A DNA stretch of 41,214 nt from WQXF01 sp031553615. GTDB lineage: Bacteria; Bacillota; Clostridia; Christensenellales; Aristaeellaceae. The notes below the pieces were generated by a model that made no database searches, had not been told where the DNA came from, and saw only the letters and a list, made by a program, of their open reading frames with translations. Made by a program: the position numbers and the translations under genes. Of this stretch, positions 6,526-14,759 are shown piece by piece. The stretch spans positions 1 through 41,214 of the forward strand of contig JAVBLJ010000018.1 of assembly GCA_031553615.1 (NCBI GenBank). Reading direction: 5' to 3'. Position 1 is the stretch's first letter. Every line of letters starts with the position of its first letter.

Positions 6526-7338
6526 ATGGACCTGACATGCCCGGCGGAGTTCGTGGCCGTAGAGGTGCTGCGCGATAGCAGCGGCCGTGCGCAAGCGTAT
6601 CTTTCCTTCCGCAACCTTTCGGAGGATACGCTCACCGAGCTGCACGCCATGGTGACCATGCTCGATGCCGACGGTGTGAGCCTGGGTCTTTGCCCGCTGC
6701 GCTACCGGCGGCTCCAGGCGCAGCCCCATGCGATGTTCACGCTCTGCATGGTGATGGATGAGCTGCCCTTCTTCCAGGATGCGCGGGTGAGCATCCAGCG
6801 CGTGGGCCTGGAGGAGGGCGAGCCCTGGATTTGGGACGAGGACGCGCTGATGGATTGCACACCCAAGGTGCTCGCCCAGGGGCCACAGCGCGCGGCGCTG
6901 GTGGCGGTGGCGGGGGCCGATGCGATCTGCTGGCCGGAGCGCCGCCAGGATACCTGGGTCTGCGTGTGCGGGCGGTTCAATCAGCGCGCATGGCGCGTCT
7001 GCCGCCGCTGCCGCCGCAATCGCGAGGAGACCTTTGCGCGCTACGAGCTCAATGCCGTGATGGCGCAATTCCTGCGCCAGCGCAGCGAGGAGGCCGCCAC
7101 CGAGCAGCAGGAGCGCGAGGATTCTTTCTGGCAAGAGCGGCAAAAGACCTCGGATCGCCGGCAGGATTTTGCGCGCCGGGTCGGCATGGTGCGGGTGCGG
7201 CGGGTGGCGCTTTGGATGGTGGTGGTGGCGTTGCTGCTGCTGGCCTGGGGCGGATGGCGCACGCTGCGGGAGCTGCCCCCGCCCAGCAACTCCCTGGTGC
7301 AGACCATGCCCACGGTGTCGCCGGGGCGGATGCCCTAG
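6526..7338 (+). CDS. Membrane-anchored zinc-ribbon protein of unknown function
   Basis: This is a protein of about 270 residues. The N-terminal 110 residues look like a beta-rich domain. A four-cysteine zinc motif follows at about 145-165 (WVCVCGRFNQRAWRVCRRCR, a C-x-C...C-x2-C pattern reminiscent of RanBP2/double-zinc-ribbon domains). Next come a charged helical stretch, one hydrophobic segment (VALWMVVVALLLLAW, about 225-245) and a short tail. A cytoplasmic zinc domain tethered by a C-terminal helix is the simplest reading. The start is uncertain: GGGGAGGGGG at about 6500-6509 also serves in-frame TTG 6517 and GTG 6520. It follows dnaA by about 120 bp in the place normally occupied by dnaN and may share its transcript. 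A bidirectional terminator follows. Confidence 0.6.
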   Translation: MDLTCPAEFVAVEVLRDSSGRAQAYLSFRNLSEDTLTELHAMVTMLDADGVSLGLCPLRYRRLQAQPHAMFTLCMVMDELPFFQDARVSIQRVGLEEGEPWIWDEDALMDCTPKVLAQGPQRAALVAVAGADAICWPERRQDTWVCVCGRFNQRAWRVCRRCRRNREETFARYELNAVMAQFLRQRSEEAATEQQEREDSFWQERQKTSDRRQDFARRVGMVRVRRVALWMVVVALLLLAWGGWRTLRELPPPSNSLVQTMPTVSPGRMP

Positions 7339-7391
7339 CGTACTGTATCGAGGGGGCTGCCGCAGTAGCGACGCCCCGCAAATACAGAAAA

Positions 7392-7430
7392 CCCTGGCTG
7401 CGGATTGGACTGCAGCCAGGGCTTTGCTTT
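7392..7430. terminator. Bidirectional terminator between convergent genes
   Basis: The stem CCCTGGCTGC/GCAGCCAGGG (7392-7401 and 7412-7421) is followed by a T-rich tail on the plus strand. On the minus strand it is followed by TTTTCTG. It lies between the stop codons of the convergent genes at 7338 and 7451. Confidence 0.8.
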
Positions 7431-7450
7431 TTGCTGAATGTTGGGAAGAA

Positions 7451-7894
7451 TTACTTCTTCACCAGCACCACTTCGACGCCTTCGATGGTCAGGGTCAGCT
7501 TGTTGCCATCGAGCTTGTAGGCGTATTCGGCGGAAGTGCCGGTGGCCACGCCGCTCATCGCGCCCGCGTCCATGGTGATCTTGTCGCCCGCGACCTTGTA
7601 ATCGGCGGTGCCGGTGGTGGTGCCGCCCATGATGACGTTCATTTTGCCATCGGCGGTGAACTCAAAACCGACCTGCGCGGCTTCCAAAGCGGTCTTCACG
7701 GTTTCGTCGGTGGGATCCACGCCCTGCGCCTTCGCCATGCCTTCGATGTCCACCAGCCACGTGCCCACGATGGCCTTGGCGGGATCGGCGGCGGTGGAGC
7801 CGGTGGAGGCGGCGTCGTTCTTGTTGCCGCAGGCGGTCAGGGAAACCAGAGCAAGCACCAGGGCGAGGATCAGTACGAGAGATTTCTTATTCAT
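7451..7894 (-). CDS. Small secreted lipoprotein (lipocalin-like beta-rich)
   Basis: This is a 147-residue protein with a lipoprotein signal (MNKKSLVLILALVLALVSLTAC, lipobox LTAC), so it should be tethered to the outer face of the membrane. A Ser/Thr/Ala/Asp-rich linker is followed by a compact domain with GTWLVDIEG, FEFTADGKMNV and YKLDGNKLTLTI. This short-strand pattern is common in small lipocalin-like (META/DUF-type) extracytoplasmic proteins. The ATG at 7894 has GGAGG 6 nt upstream; an in-frame ATG at 7915 lacks a ribosome site. The gene is monocistronic, with its own promoter and a shared terminator. The ligand is unknown. Confidence 0.7.
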   Translation of the reverse strand: MNKKSLVLILALVLALVSLTACGNKNDAASTGSTAADPAKAIVGTWLVDIEGMAKAQGVDPTDETVKTALEAAQVGFEFTADGKMNVIMGGTTTGTADYKVAGDKITMDAGAMSGVATGTSAEYAYKLDGNKLTLTIEGVEVVLVKK

Positions 7895-7926
7895 GAATAC
7901 CCTCCGTTTATGCAAAATCCTTGATC

Positions 7927-7956
7927 ATTATACAGTTTTTAGCCGCTTTAGCGCAA
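7927..7956 (-). promoter_or_regulatory. Sigma-A promoter of the lipoprotein gene
   Basis: On the minus strand, TTGCGC (7956-7951) and TATAAT (7932-7927) are 18 bp apart. A short inverted repeat GGGTG/CACCC at 7958-7971 sits just upstream of the -35 box and could be an operator. Confidence 0.65.
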
Positions 7957-8138
7957 TGGGTGATAACACCCAGATGCGCCGGGAAAATCTGTTATATTTC
8001 CCTATAGAGAGCATCGCTTGAATGAAAAATCCCCGCAACCTGGCAAGTCCGCGCCGGACGGTGCATATGCTGGTGCATGTCCCATTCGGGGGCCGCACGC
8101 ACGGGCTGGGCGGCACACCAAGGCAGGAGGTTGCGACG

Positions 8139-9284
8139 ATGCACACGAGGCTACAGGAGCTATGGATTGGCCGCCGCGCGGTGATTAGCGGAGCCAATGA
8201 GGGCTTGGCCCAATGGACGCGCACGCTGTTGGAGGCGCTGGGTGCGCAGGCCGAGATATTGGAAGCACCCGAGGGATCGAACGGGCTGTCCGCCCCTTCC
8301 CAAGCCGATGCATGGGGCGGATGGGCGGGGGAGGTGGCCCCGGCCTGGAGTATCGGCGCGCTGCGCGAGGCGCTTAAGCGGTGCCGCGCCGAGGTGTGGA
8401 TTTGCGCCGATCCGCCGCCCGCGCACACCCCCGCCGAGCTGCGCGAGGCTCTGGCCCTGCTGAGCGATAGCCTGACCGCCGCGCGGGACGCGGGCTGCCG
8501 CTGCGCGCTGCTGATGCTGGGCGACGGCGCTTATCGCAATCTGGATACGCCCTGGAGCTGCCACGAGACCGATCCTTTGGGCGGGCAGGATGCCGCGGGC
8601 TGCGCGGAAAGCTGTTTGCGCCTGCTGGCCGAAGGCTTTCGCCAGGGGTTCTGGGGCGAAGCGCTGCCCACGGTGGTGGCCCACCACGGCGCGCTATGCT
8701 GCGGTGGCATGGCCTCGAACCTGCCCCCGAACCTGTCTTTGGGAAATCCTGCGCAAACCTGGCTCACCATGCTGGCCCGGGGCCGCACCCTTTTTATGGA
8801 GCATCCCGATCAGCTACAGCCCTTCCAGCACGCGCTGGAGCCGGTGGCCGGGGCGCTGCTGGCCGCCGGACGCGCGCTCACGCTGCCGCTGCACTGCGGC
8901 GACACGTGGAATTTCGGCGCATCCGCGCAAAACTGGTGCTCCCCGCGCACGGCCTGCCGCACCTTGGCCGAAACGCTGCGGGTGCAGCCGCTGATCGAGG
9001 AAGCCCGCACACAGCCCTCCGGTCAGGAGCCCCAAGACCCGACCGCCGCGCCGCTTTCGCGCGCAAAGGCGCAGCGACGCACGCCCCAGCCGCCCCTTCA
9101 TCCGCCGCGCTTGGAGAGCGAAAAGGCGCGCCAACAGTTGGGTTGGCGCACCGTGTACGATGCGGAGGATACCCTGCGCATGCTGGCTGCTTGGCAGGCC
9201 GACGCACAGGCGCGGGGCGAGAGAGCTGCCAGTGCCGCCCAGGCCGAGGCCTTTCTGCGCGAATGCATGCGGCCCAGGGATTGA
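8139..9284 (+). CDS. Degenerate CDP-glucose 4,6-dehydratase-like (SDR fold) protein
   Basis: This 381-residue protein tracks CDP-glucose 4,6-dehydratase (RfbG) along its length: an N-terminal nucleotide-fold segment (RRAVISGANEG), ETDPLGGQD, a segment like the family's P-W-QHVLEP (QPFQHALEPVAGALL), TWNFG, and a C-terminal LGWRTVYDAEDTLRM. The residues that make these enzymes work are missing. The Rossmann glycine pattern is degraded. The catalytic Tyr-x3-Lys expected after GG-x-D is replaced by a segment with no Tyr or Lys (GGQDAAGCAESC). It is therefore probably not a dehydratase and may be a structural, binding or decaying paralogue. AGGAGG lies 8 nt before the ATG. No other sugar-nucleotide genes are adjacent. 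The assignment rests on motif alignment by eye. Confidence 0.65.
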   Translation: MHTRLQELWIGRRAVISGANEGLAQWTRTLLEALGAQAEILEAPEGSNGLSAPSQADAWGGWAGEVAPAWSIGALREALKRCRAEVWICADPPPAHTPAELREALALLSDSLTAARDAGCRCALLMLGDGAYRNLDTPWSCHETDPLGGQDAAGCAESCLRLLAEGFRQGFWGEALPTVVAHHGALCCGGMASNLPPNLSLGNPAQTWLTMLARGRTLFMEHPDQLQPFQHALEPVAGALLAAGRALTLPLHCGDTWNFGASAQNWCSPRTACRTLAETLRVQPLIEEARTQPSGQEPQDPTAAPLSRAKAQRRTPQPPLHPPRLESEKARQQLGWRTVYDAEDTLRMLAAWQADAQARGERAASAAQAEAFLRECMRPRD

Positions 9285-9300
9285 TGCTCCCCGCATTCGA

Positions 9301-10578
9301 TCAGTTTGGGATCGCGCGATCCAGAAACGCGTCGACATCGGCCATAAAGCCCGGATCGAGTGCGCTGGCGCGCATGCGGTTGATGTCGGCAAAGAACTCG
9401 GCCCGCTCCTCTTCTGACACGCTGCCGCTCCGCAGGGCCAGCAGGTCGTTGTACTCGGCATGGAGCTCGTTCACGTACGAAAGCGCGTCGGCGCTCATGA
9501 ACAGCGAGTTGTGTCCGTTCTGCCCTTCGGTGGCGCAGGCTTTGTATTCCACGTTCGGGTTGGTGATCCGCGCGGATTGCGCGGTGATGCTGGTGGTTTC
9601 GTAGCCGATCATCTCATCCGAGGTGCCGTGGAGGAGGAGCACCGGGGTATCGACGGCGTTGATGCCGTCCAGCGCGGTGCGCCAGCCCGCCGGGCCAAAC
9701 AGCAGCGCGTTGTACGACCACAGGAAGGGATACTGCACGTAGGCGAATGCGCCCATCATGCTGTGGGCCTGATCCAGCAGCATGCTCGGCGGCGAATTGT
9801 ATCCGGCTACGCTGACCACCGCCGATAGGTTGTGCCCCTTGCCCAGCACCGCCGCCACCGCATACCCGCCCCAGCTGTGCCCATAGAGCGCCACGGGAAG
9901 CCCCTCGAAGGCCGGTTTTCCCTCGGCATCGGTGAGCGCGCCCTCCTTCGATTTCCCCTCCAGGAAGGAGAGCGCCGCATCCAAATCCAGGGCCGATTGC
10001 GAAAGGCCGCGCGTGCCCTTGCCCTCGCTGGCGTAGCTTCCGGTGCAATCGTAGGCGAACACGCACCAGCCCGCCTCCACGAAGTGCGCGATTTCGGTCA
10101 GGTAGCTATCCGCGCCGCCGCCGATGCCGTGGGCGATCACCATCAGGCCCCGGCGGTTCGATGCGCCGTAGAGGTAGCCGGTCAGCGTGTTGCGGCCCGA
10201 TTGGAAGTGCACCACCTCGCGGGGGAAATGCGCGGCCAAATCATCGTACACCAGGTAAAAGGAGCGATCCGGCGCGTCCGCGCGCCCAAACTGGTCGCTG
10301 TACACGAAGTGCACCACCAGCATCGAGGTCAACGCAAACATCAGCAGGCACGCCAACACGGCGCGGAGCGCATTCTTCCATCCCTTGCGCTTTCCCGCCG
10401 AGGGCAAGCCGCCCTCGCCCCGCGCATCGGCCGACACGGGCTCTTCGAGCTCCAGCAGGTCCGATGCGTCTTGTTCGAACTCCTCGTTTGCGTGCGCTGC
10501 TTCGTTTCTCGTCTTTTCGTTTACCGTCTTTTTGTTTACTGTCTTTTTGTTCTTTGCGCGTTTATCCTGGGTGTCCAT
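9301..10578 (-). CDS. Membrane-anchored alpha/beta hydrolase
   Basis: This is a protein of about 425 residues. The N-terminal tail is cytoplasmic, charged and repetitive (NKKTVNKKTVNEKTRN). One membrane helix follows at about residues 75-98 (AVLACLLMFALTSMLVVHFV), then an extracytoplasmic alpha/beta hydrolase. The triad is visible: nucleophile Ser in GHSWGGYA, Asp in HGTSDEMIG and His in GQNGHNSLF. An HGIGGG oxyanion-type motif comes early in the domain. It resembles serine aminopeptidase/lysophospholipase-type hydrolases, but the substrate cannot be told. The frame continues upstream, and an ATG overlapping the mnmA stop (near 10617) would add 13 residues and couple translation to mnmA. I chose MDTQDK at 10578, but neither start has a strong ribosome site. 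Confidence 0.75.
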   Translation of the reverse strand: MDTQDKRAKNKKTVNKKTVNEKTRNEAAHANEEFEQDASDLLELEEPVSADARGEGGLPSAGKRKGWKNALRAVLACLLMFALTSMLVVHFVYSDQFGRADAPDRSFYLVYDDLAAHFPREVVHFQSGRNTLTGYLYGASNRRGLMVIAHGIGGGADSYLTEIAHFVEAGWCVFAYDCTGSYASEGKGTRGLSQSALDLDAALSFLEGKSKEGALTDAEGKPAFEGLPVALYGHSWGGYAVAAVLGKGHNLSAVVSVAGYNSPPSMLLDQAHSMMGAFAYVQYPFLWSYNALLFGPAGWRTALDGINAVDTPVLLLHGTSDEMIGYETTSITAQSARITNPNVEYKACATEGQNGHNSLFMSADALSYVNELHAEYNDLLALRSGSVSEEERAEFFADINRMRASALDPGFMADVDAFLDRAIPN

Positions 10579-10610
10579 GTCGCCACCAATCCCTTCTACG
10601 GCGCCGCCGT

Positions 10611-11690
10611 TCACCATGCGCGCTCCACAATGCCGCCGCCCAGGCAGGTTTCGCCCTGGTAAAGCACCACCGATTGGCCGGGCGTGACAGCGCGCTGCAG
10701 CTCCTCTGCCGCCAGATGCAGACCCTCGGCGGTCAGCCGTGCCCTGACGCGCTGATCCTCCTGCCGATAGCGGAACTTGGCGGTGCAGGCCAGTTCGGCC
10801 CCTTCGCTCACCGGAGGCCGCTCCGCGATCCAGGTCACCTGGCCCGCCAACGCTTCCCGCGTATACAGGCCGGGGTGATCGTCGCCCTGGGCTACCCAGA
10901 GCAGGTTTTGCTCCAAATCCTTCGATACTACGAACCAGCGCCGCCCATCGCCGCTGCCGCCAATGCCCAGGCCGCGCCGCTGGCCCAGGGTGTAGTACAT
11001 CAATCCATCGTGCCGACCCACTGCCTGCCCGGTGCGCAGATCGCGCATCTCGCCAGGCTGCGCGGGCAGGTACGCCTGCAAAAACGCCTTGAAATCGCGC
11101 TCGCCAATGAAGCACACCCCGGTGGAATCGCGCTTGGCGAAGGTGGGCAGCCCAGCCTCGCGCGCGATCGCCCGCACCTCGGCCTTGGTCATGCCCCCCA
11201 CCGGGAATTCAGCGTAGGAGAGAGCGCGCTGCCCCAGCATATACAGAAAGTAGCTTTGATCCTTGGCCGGGTCGAGGCCGCGCAGCAGCCGGAAGCCTTC
11301 CGCATCCTGCGCGCGGCGCACGAAGTGCCCGGTGGCGATGCGATCCGCGCCCAGCTGCAGGCCAAAGTCGAGAAATGCCTTGAACTTGATCTCGCGATTG
11401 CAGAGCACGTCCGGATTGGGCGTGCGGCCCGCGCGGTACTCCTCCAGGAAGTAGGCGAACACCCGCTCACGGTATTCCTGCGCGAAGTTGACCGCGTAGT
11501 ACGGGATTCCGATCGCATCGCAGACCGCGCGCACGTCGGCCCAATCGCTCTCGGCGGTGCACACGCCGTCCTCGCCGCTTTCCTCCCAATTGTTCATGAA
11601 AACGCCGATGACCTCGTGCCCCGCGCGGTGCAAAAGCAGCGCCGTTACCGAGGAATCCACCCCGCCCGACATGCCCACCACGATGCGCAC
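10611..11690 (-). CDS. mnmA: tRNA-specific 2-thiouridylase MnmA
   Basis: This 359-residue enzyme thiolates U34 of tRNA Lys/Glu/Gln using ATP and persulfide sulfur. The PP-loop SGGVDSS is at residues 8-14. The two catalytic cysteines are in PDVLCNREIKF (C97) and GVCFIGERDF (C193). The characteristic GMTKAEVR and the C-terminal beta-barrel domain are present, so the protein looks complete and active. It starts with GTG at 11690, with a G-rich ribosome site just upstream. The alpha/beta hydrolase gene follows on the same strand 32 bp later. A promoter, TTGCGG-17-TATGAT, lies at 11760-11732. Confidence 0.96.
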   Translation of the reverse strand: MRIVVGMSGGVDSSVTALLLHRAGHEVIGVFMNNWEESGEDGVCTAESDWADVRAVCDAIGIPYYAVNFAQEYRERVFAYFLEEYRAGRTPNPDVLCNREIKFKAFLDFGLQLGADRIATGHFVRRAQDAEGFRLLRGLDPAKDQSYFLYMLGQRALSYAEFPVGGMTKAEVRAIAREAGLPTFAKRDSTGVCFIGERDFKAFLQAYLPAQPGEMRDLRTGQAVGRHDGLMYYTLGQRRGLGIGGSGDGRRWFVVSKDLEQNLLWVAQGDDHPGLYTREALAGQVTWIAERPPVSEGAELACTAKFRYRQEDQRVRARLTAEGLHLAAEELQRAVTPGQSVVLYQGETCLGGGIVERAW

Positions 11691-11731
11691 CGCGCCACCC
11701 CCCTCTTTTTATTACATAGCCTTTTCACACC

Positions 11732-11760
11732 ATCATACTATGAAAATCCCACCACCGCAA
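11732..11760 (-). promoter_or_regulatory. Putative sigma-A promoter of mnmA
   Basis: On the minus strand, TTGCGG (11760-11755), a 17-bp spacer and TATGAT (11737-11732) stand about 40 bp before the GTG start. Repeat copy E begins 20 bp further upstream. Confidence 0.5.
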
Positions 11761-11779
11761 GGTGATGGGATGGACTCCG

Positions 11780-12010
11780 CACGGCCAAAGCATTTATGGT
11801 TTTATTCGCAGAAACTGCTTCAAGGGTGGGAGAAGGTTCCCCAAGGGCGATCGATAAGCCCTTGGGTCGTGCGCGAGCGCGAAATCTTCCTAAGAAATTC
11901 CATCAAAAGCCTCAAGCCTCATCGAAAGGGGGATTTCGCCCTCACGGGCGACCTAAGGGCTTTCCGGTCGCCCTTAGGGATCCTTCGGGGGGCGAGGAGA
12001 TGCGTTGAAT
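11780..12010 (+). repeat. Dispersed MITE-like repeat, copy E
   Basis: It begins with CACGGCCAAAGCATTTA, the left terminal repeat of copies B and D. The arm-1 stem is CCCAAGGGC/GCCCTTGGG and the arm-2 stem is CCTAAGGGC/GCCCTTAGG, so paired bases have changed together relative to other copies. The second mini-hairpin is TCGCCC/GGGCGA. The right terminal repeat is not recognisable, suggesting decay, and no target duplication was found. The copy fills most of the 342-bp gap between mnmA and the solute-binding protein gene. Confidence 0.75.
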
Positions 12011-12032
12011 TTCCCGCGAAGGCTCGAAAAGC

Positions 12033-13232
12033 TTACTGCGCAAAAGCGCCGCTATCCACAACTTCCTTCATCAGCTCCGCCGAGTCCTTTTGCCCCCCGG
12101 CGACCGCGCCGATGCTGGACATCCACAGCTCGCGCGCCTCGGGCGTCATGCGATCGGCGATGGGCGGGCAGAGCCGGGTGGCGTTGCCCAGCATGGCCTT
12201 GATGGATTCGCGCAGCGCATCATTGGCCAGGCTCTCGCCCAGCGCGGCGCGCATCTCGTCGGTGGTGAGCGCTTGCAGCAGCGACACGGCGGCATCGCGT
12301 CGTGCCGGATCGTCCCAGGCGGCGCGGGTGATGTAGAAGCCCATCGACATGCCGCCGATCAACGCGGTGGGATCGGAGGAGGGTGAGAACGAGGGGAAAG
12401 GCACCACCACGGTGCTATCGTAGCTCTCGGGCGGAATGGTGCCCACGAACCACGAGCCGTCGAAGTGCATAGCGGCTTCCTTGTCGCGGAAGGCCTGCGC
12501 ACTCTCCATGTCGGTGGTCTGCACGGCGTTTTGGCCCAGCGCACCCGCCGCATACAGCTCGCGCACCAGCTTCACGCCCTCCGCCCAGGAGGTGGGGGTC
12601 TCCGCCGAGCTGTGTGGGGTAGAGCTGTAATCGGTGGGGCTGCCGCTGGCCAGGATCGCCGCCTCCACGATGTAGTGCGGATAATCGGCCAGCGAGGTGG
12701 AGATGGGCGGAATGCCCAGATCGCGGAACTTCATCACCGCCGTGCCCAGCTTACCCCAATCGGTGGGCAACTCCAGGCCGTTGGTTTCAAAAAGATCCTT
12801 GTTGCAATAAAGCGCTTCCCAGTAGTAATTGATCGGGACAGCGTACACGCGGCCATCGACCTCGGCGGCCAGCGGATTGATGGTGATGGCCGCATCGGGG
12901 TAAGCGGCCTTCACTTCGCTCAGCGGCACCACCTTGTCGAGGATAAAGCCGGAATCCTCGTTGCCAATGTCGTAGTAGATGATGTCATACTTGCCGGCGG
13001 CCAATTCCTGCAGCACGACGGGTTTCCACATTTCGTCGGGCAGGCCGGAAAAGTCCTCCACGGTGTTGCCCGTTTCGGTTTCCCAGGCGACCAATGCATC
13101 CATGTAAGCCTGTGCCACGTCGGCGATACCAAAAAGATTGGAGGCGGTGTACACGGTGGTCCCGGCCAAACCTGCCGTAGGCAACGTCAGCAGCAGGGTC
13201 AGCGCTACACAGAGGGCGAGCATTTTCTTCAC
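12033..13232 (-). CDS. Extracellular solute-binding protein (ABC sugar type, family 1)
   Basis: This is a 399-residue periplasmic-binding-protein fold. A Sec signal (VKKMLALCVALTLLLTLPTA) is followed by two-lobe signatures of family 1 binding proteins: YDIIYYDIG, VYAVPINYYWEALYCNKDLFE, AAMHFDGSWFVG and GGMSMGFYIT. It would capture a carbohydrate or related ligand outside the cell. Two oddities stand out: there is no lipobox cysteine to anchor it, and no permease or ATPase gene is nearby, so it would have to serve a remote transporter or be freely secreted. The GTG at 13232 has AAGGAGG 8 nt upstream. It lies downstream of, and on the same strand as, pbpA, separated by 117 bp. Confidence 0.85.
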   Translation of the reverse strand: MKKMLALCVALTLLLTLPTAGLAGTTVYTASNLFGIADVAQAYMDALVAWETETGNTVEDFSGLPDEMWKPVVLQELAAGKYDIIYYDIGNEDSGFILDKVVPLSEVKAAYPDAAITINPLAAEVDGRVYAVPINYYWEALYCNKDLFETNGLELPTDWGKLGTAVMKFRDLGIPPISTSLADYPHYIVEAAILASGSPTDYSSTPHSSAETPTSWAEGVKLVRELYAAGALGQNAVQTTDMESAQAFRDKEAAMHFDGSWFVGTIPPESYDSTVVVPFPSFSPSSDPTALIGGMSMGFYITRAAWDDPARRDAAVSLLQALTTDEMRAALGESLANDALRESIKAMLGNATRLCPPIADRMTPEARELWMSSIGAVAGGQKDSAELMKEVVDSGAFAQ

Positions 13233-13349
13233 GGGTAAGTCCTCCTTACAGCAAAACAATCATACCTGTCGAATCCGGCCAAGACCGGCAAACGAACATC
13301 CACATAGCATTAAACGGATCGGGGAGGGGAATCCATCCCCGCGTTCGGG

Positions 13350-14759
13350 CTATAATCCCAAATCGAGGGCTTTTGCTAAATATTTCTTTGCCAGCGGCGC
13401 GGCCACCTGGCCGCCCGAGCCGCTGCGTTCCACCAGCACTGCGATGGCCAGCGGATGCGCGTCGTCATCCACAAAGCCCACGAACCAGGCGTGGGGCTGT
13501 ATGGTCTTGTCGTTCACGGCCTCGGCGCTACCCGTCTTGCCCGCCACGGTGCGGCCGCTGATGCGCGCGCCGCTGCCGGTGCCGGTCTCCACGGTGGCGA
13601 TCATGGCGCTGCGGATCGCGGCGGCGGATTCGGGGGTCAGCGCGGTGCGGTAAGCCTTGGCCCCTGCCAGCATGCGGCGCTGGCCCTGGGGGCCGGTCAC
13701 CTGCATCAGCAGGCGGGGCTCCATCATCACGCCGTCGTTGGCGATGGCGGCGGCGGTCATGGCCATGTGCAGAGGGGTCACGAGCACGCGGCCCTGCCCC
13801 AGGCCCGACCAGGCCAGATCGGCATCCGAGGGGTTGTCGGTGGGGTAGGTGGAGTTGTACACCACCAGATCGCGGAACAGGAAGTTATCGCCCACACCAA
13901 ATGCGGCGGACTCCTTGCTCATCAAATCGTACCCCACCTCCCGCGTCAGCTGCGCGAATGTGACGTTGCAGCTCTTGGCAAACGCATCCTGCAGGGTGAG
14001 GTTGCCGTGCGCATTGTTGCCCGCATCGGTAACCACCGAGAGCTTGACTTCCAGCTTGCCGCTGCAGTAAAAGGAGCGCGAACGCACATCGGCCAGGTTG
14101 TCCAGCGCGGCGGCCATGGTGATGATCTTGAACGTGGAGCCCGGCGGATAGAGGCCCTGGGTGGCGCGGTTGATGAGCGGGCTGGCCTCCTCGCTCTGGA
14201 TCGATTTGGCGATGTCCACCGGGTCGAAATCGGGCTTGGAGACCATGGCGTAGATATCGCCGGTGCGGTAGTTCATGATGACCACCGCGCCCGATTGACC
14301 GGAAGGAAAGTTCTTGGATATATAGGCATTCAGCCGCGCGTTGAGGGTGATGCGGATATCGTCCCCGCGGCGCTCGCCGCCCTGGAACACCTGGGTCAGC
14401 CGCTCGAGGATGTTGGTTTTAAAGCCCAGCAGGTATTGCGCATGAAAGGTTTCCACGCCGTTGGCCACGTTGCCTACGTTGTCGCCGATGGCGTGGGATA
14501 CGGCGCGGCGGGTTTCGGTATCCTTCGCGTAGTGGCGCTTACCGTCCTCGTCGGTGTAAGCCAGCACCGTGCCCTCGCGGTCGGTCACCGTGCCCTCGCG
14601 CACCTGCTGCTTTTGCGAGCTCAGGCGCGGGTTGTAGGGGTTGGCGAACCAACGCCCGCCAAAGAAATAGACCGAATAGCCGAAGTAGACGAAGAACGCG
14701 ATGAATAGGCTCATCACGATGGCGGTGACCAGCCGCATGTTGCGGCGCAGCTCCTTCAT
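13350..14759 (-). CDS. pbpA: Penicillin-binding protein 2-type transpeptidase
   Basis: This 469-residue class B PBP would cross-link peptidoglycan outside the membrane. It has one N-terminal membrane anchor (about residues 8-33), a short dimerisation domain and a complete transpeptidase domain: STFK nucleophile motif (S208-K211), SCN (263-265) and KTG (408-410). Length and order fit the PbpA group that partners a RodA/FtsW glycosyltransferase. Its ATG overlaps the stop codon of the ftsW-type gene by 4 nt (ATGA), and a GGGGGAGGTGG ribosome site lies inside the upstream gene. This implies tight co-translation. Confidence 0.93.
   Translation of the reverse strand: MKELRRNMRLVTAIVMSLFIAFFVYFGYSVYFFGGRWFANPYNPRLSSQKQQVREGTVTDREGTVLAYTDEDGKRHYAKDTETRRAVSHAIGDNVGNVANGVETFHAQYLLGFKTNILERLTQVFQGGERRGDDIRITLNARLNAYISKNFPSGQSGAVVIMNYRTGDIYAMVSKPDFDPVDIAKSIQSEEASPLINRATQGLYPPGSTFKIITMAAALDNLADVRSRSFYCSGKLEVKLSVVTDAGNNAHGNLTLQDAFAKSCNVTFAQLTREVGYDLMSKESAAFGVGDNFLFRDLVVYNSTYPTDNPSDADLAWSGLGQGRVLVTPLHMAMTAAAIANDGVMMEPRLLMQVTGPQGQRRMLAGAKAYRTALTPESAAAIRSAMIATVETGTGSGARISGRTVAGKTGSAEAVNDKTIQPHAWFVGFVDDDAHPLAIAVLVERSGSGGQVAAPLAKKYLAKALDLGL

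Noticed and set aside
9301..11115. A 604-codon leftward frame as one protein
   Set aside because: Its first 170 or so codons lie inside mnmA in another frame. The real hydrolase starts at about 10578 (or 10617).
12081..12336. Rightward open frames opposite the first solute-binding protein gene
   Set aside because: They are mirror frames of a well-supported gene, without ribosome sites.
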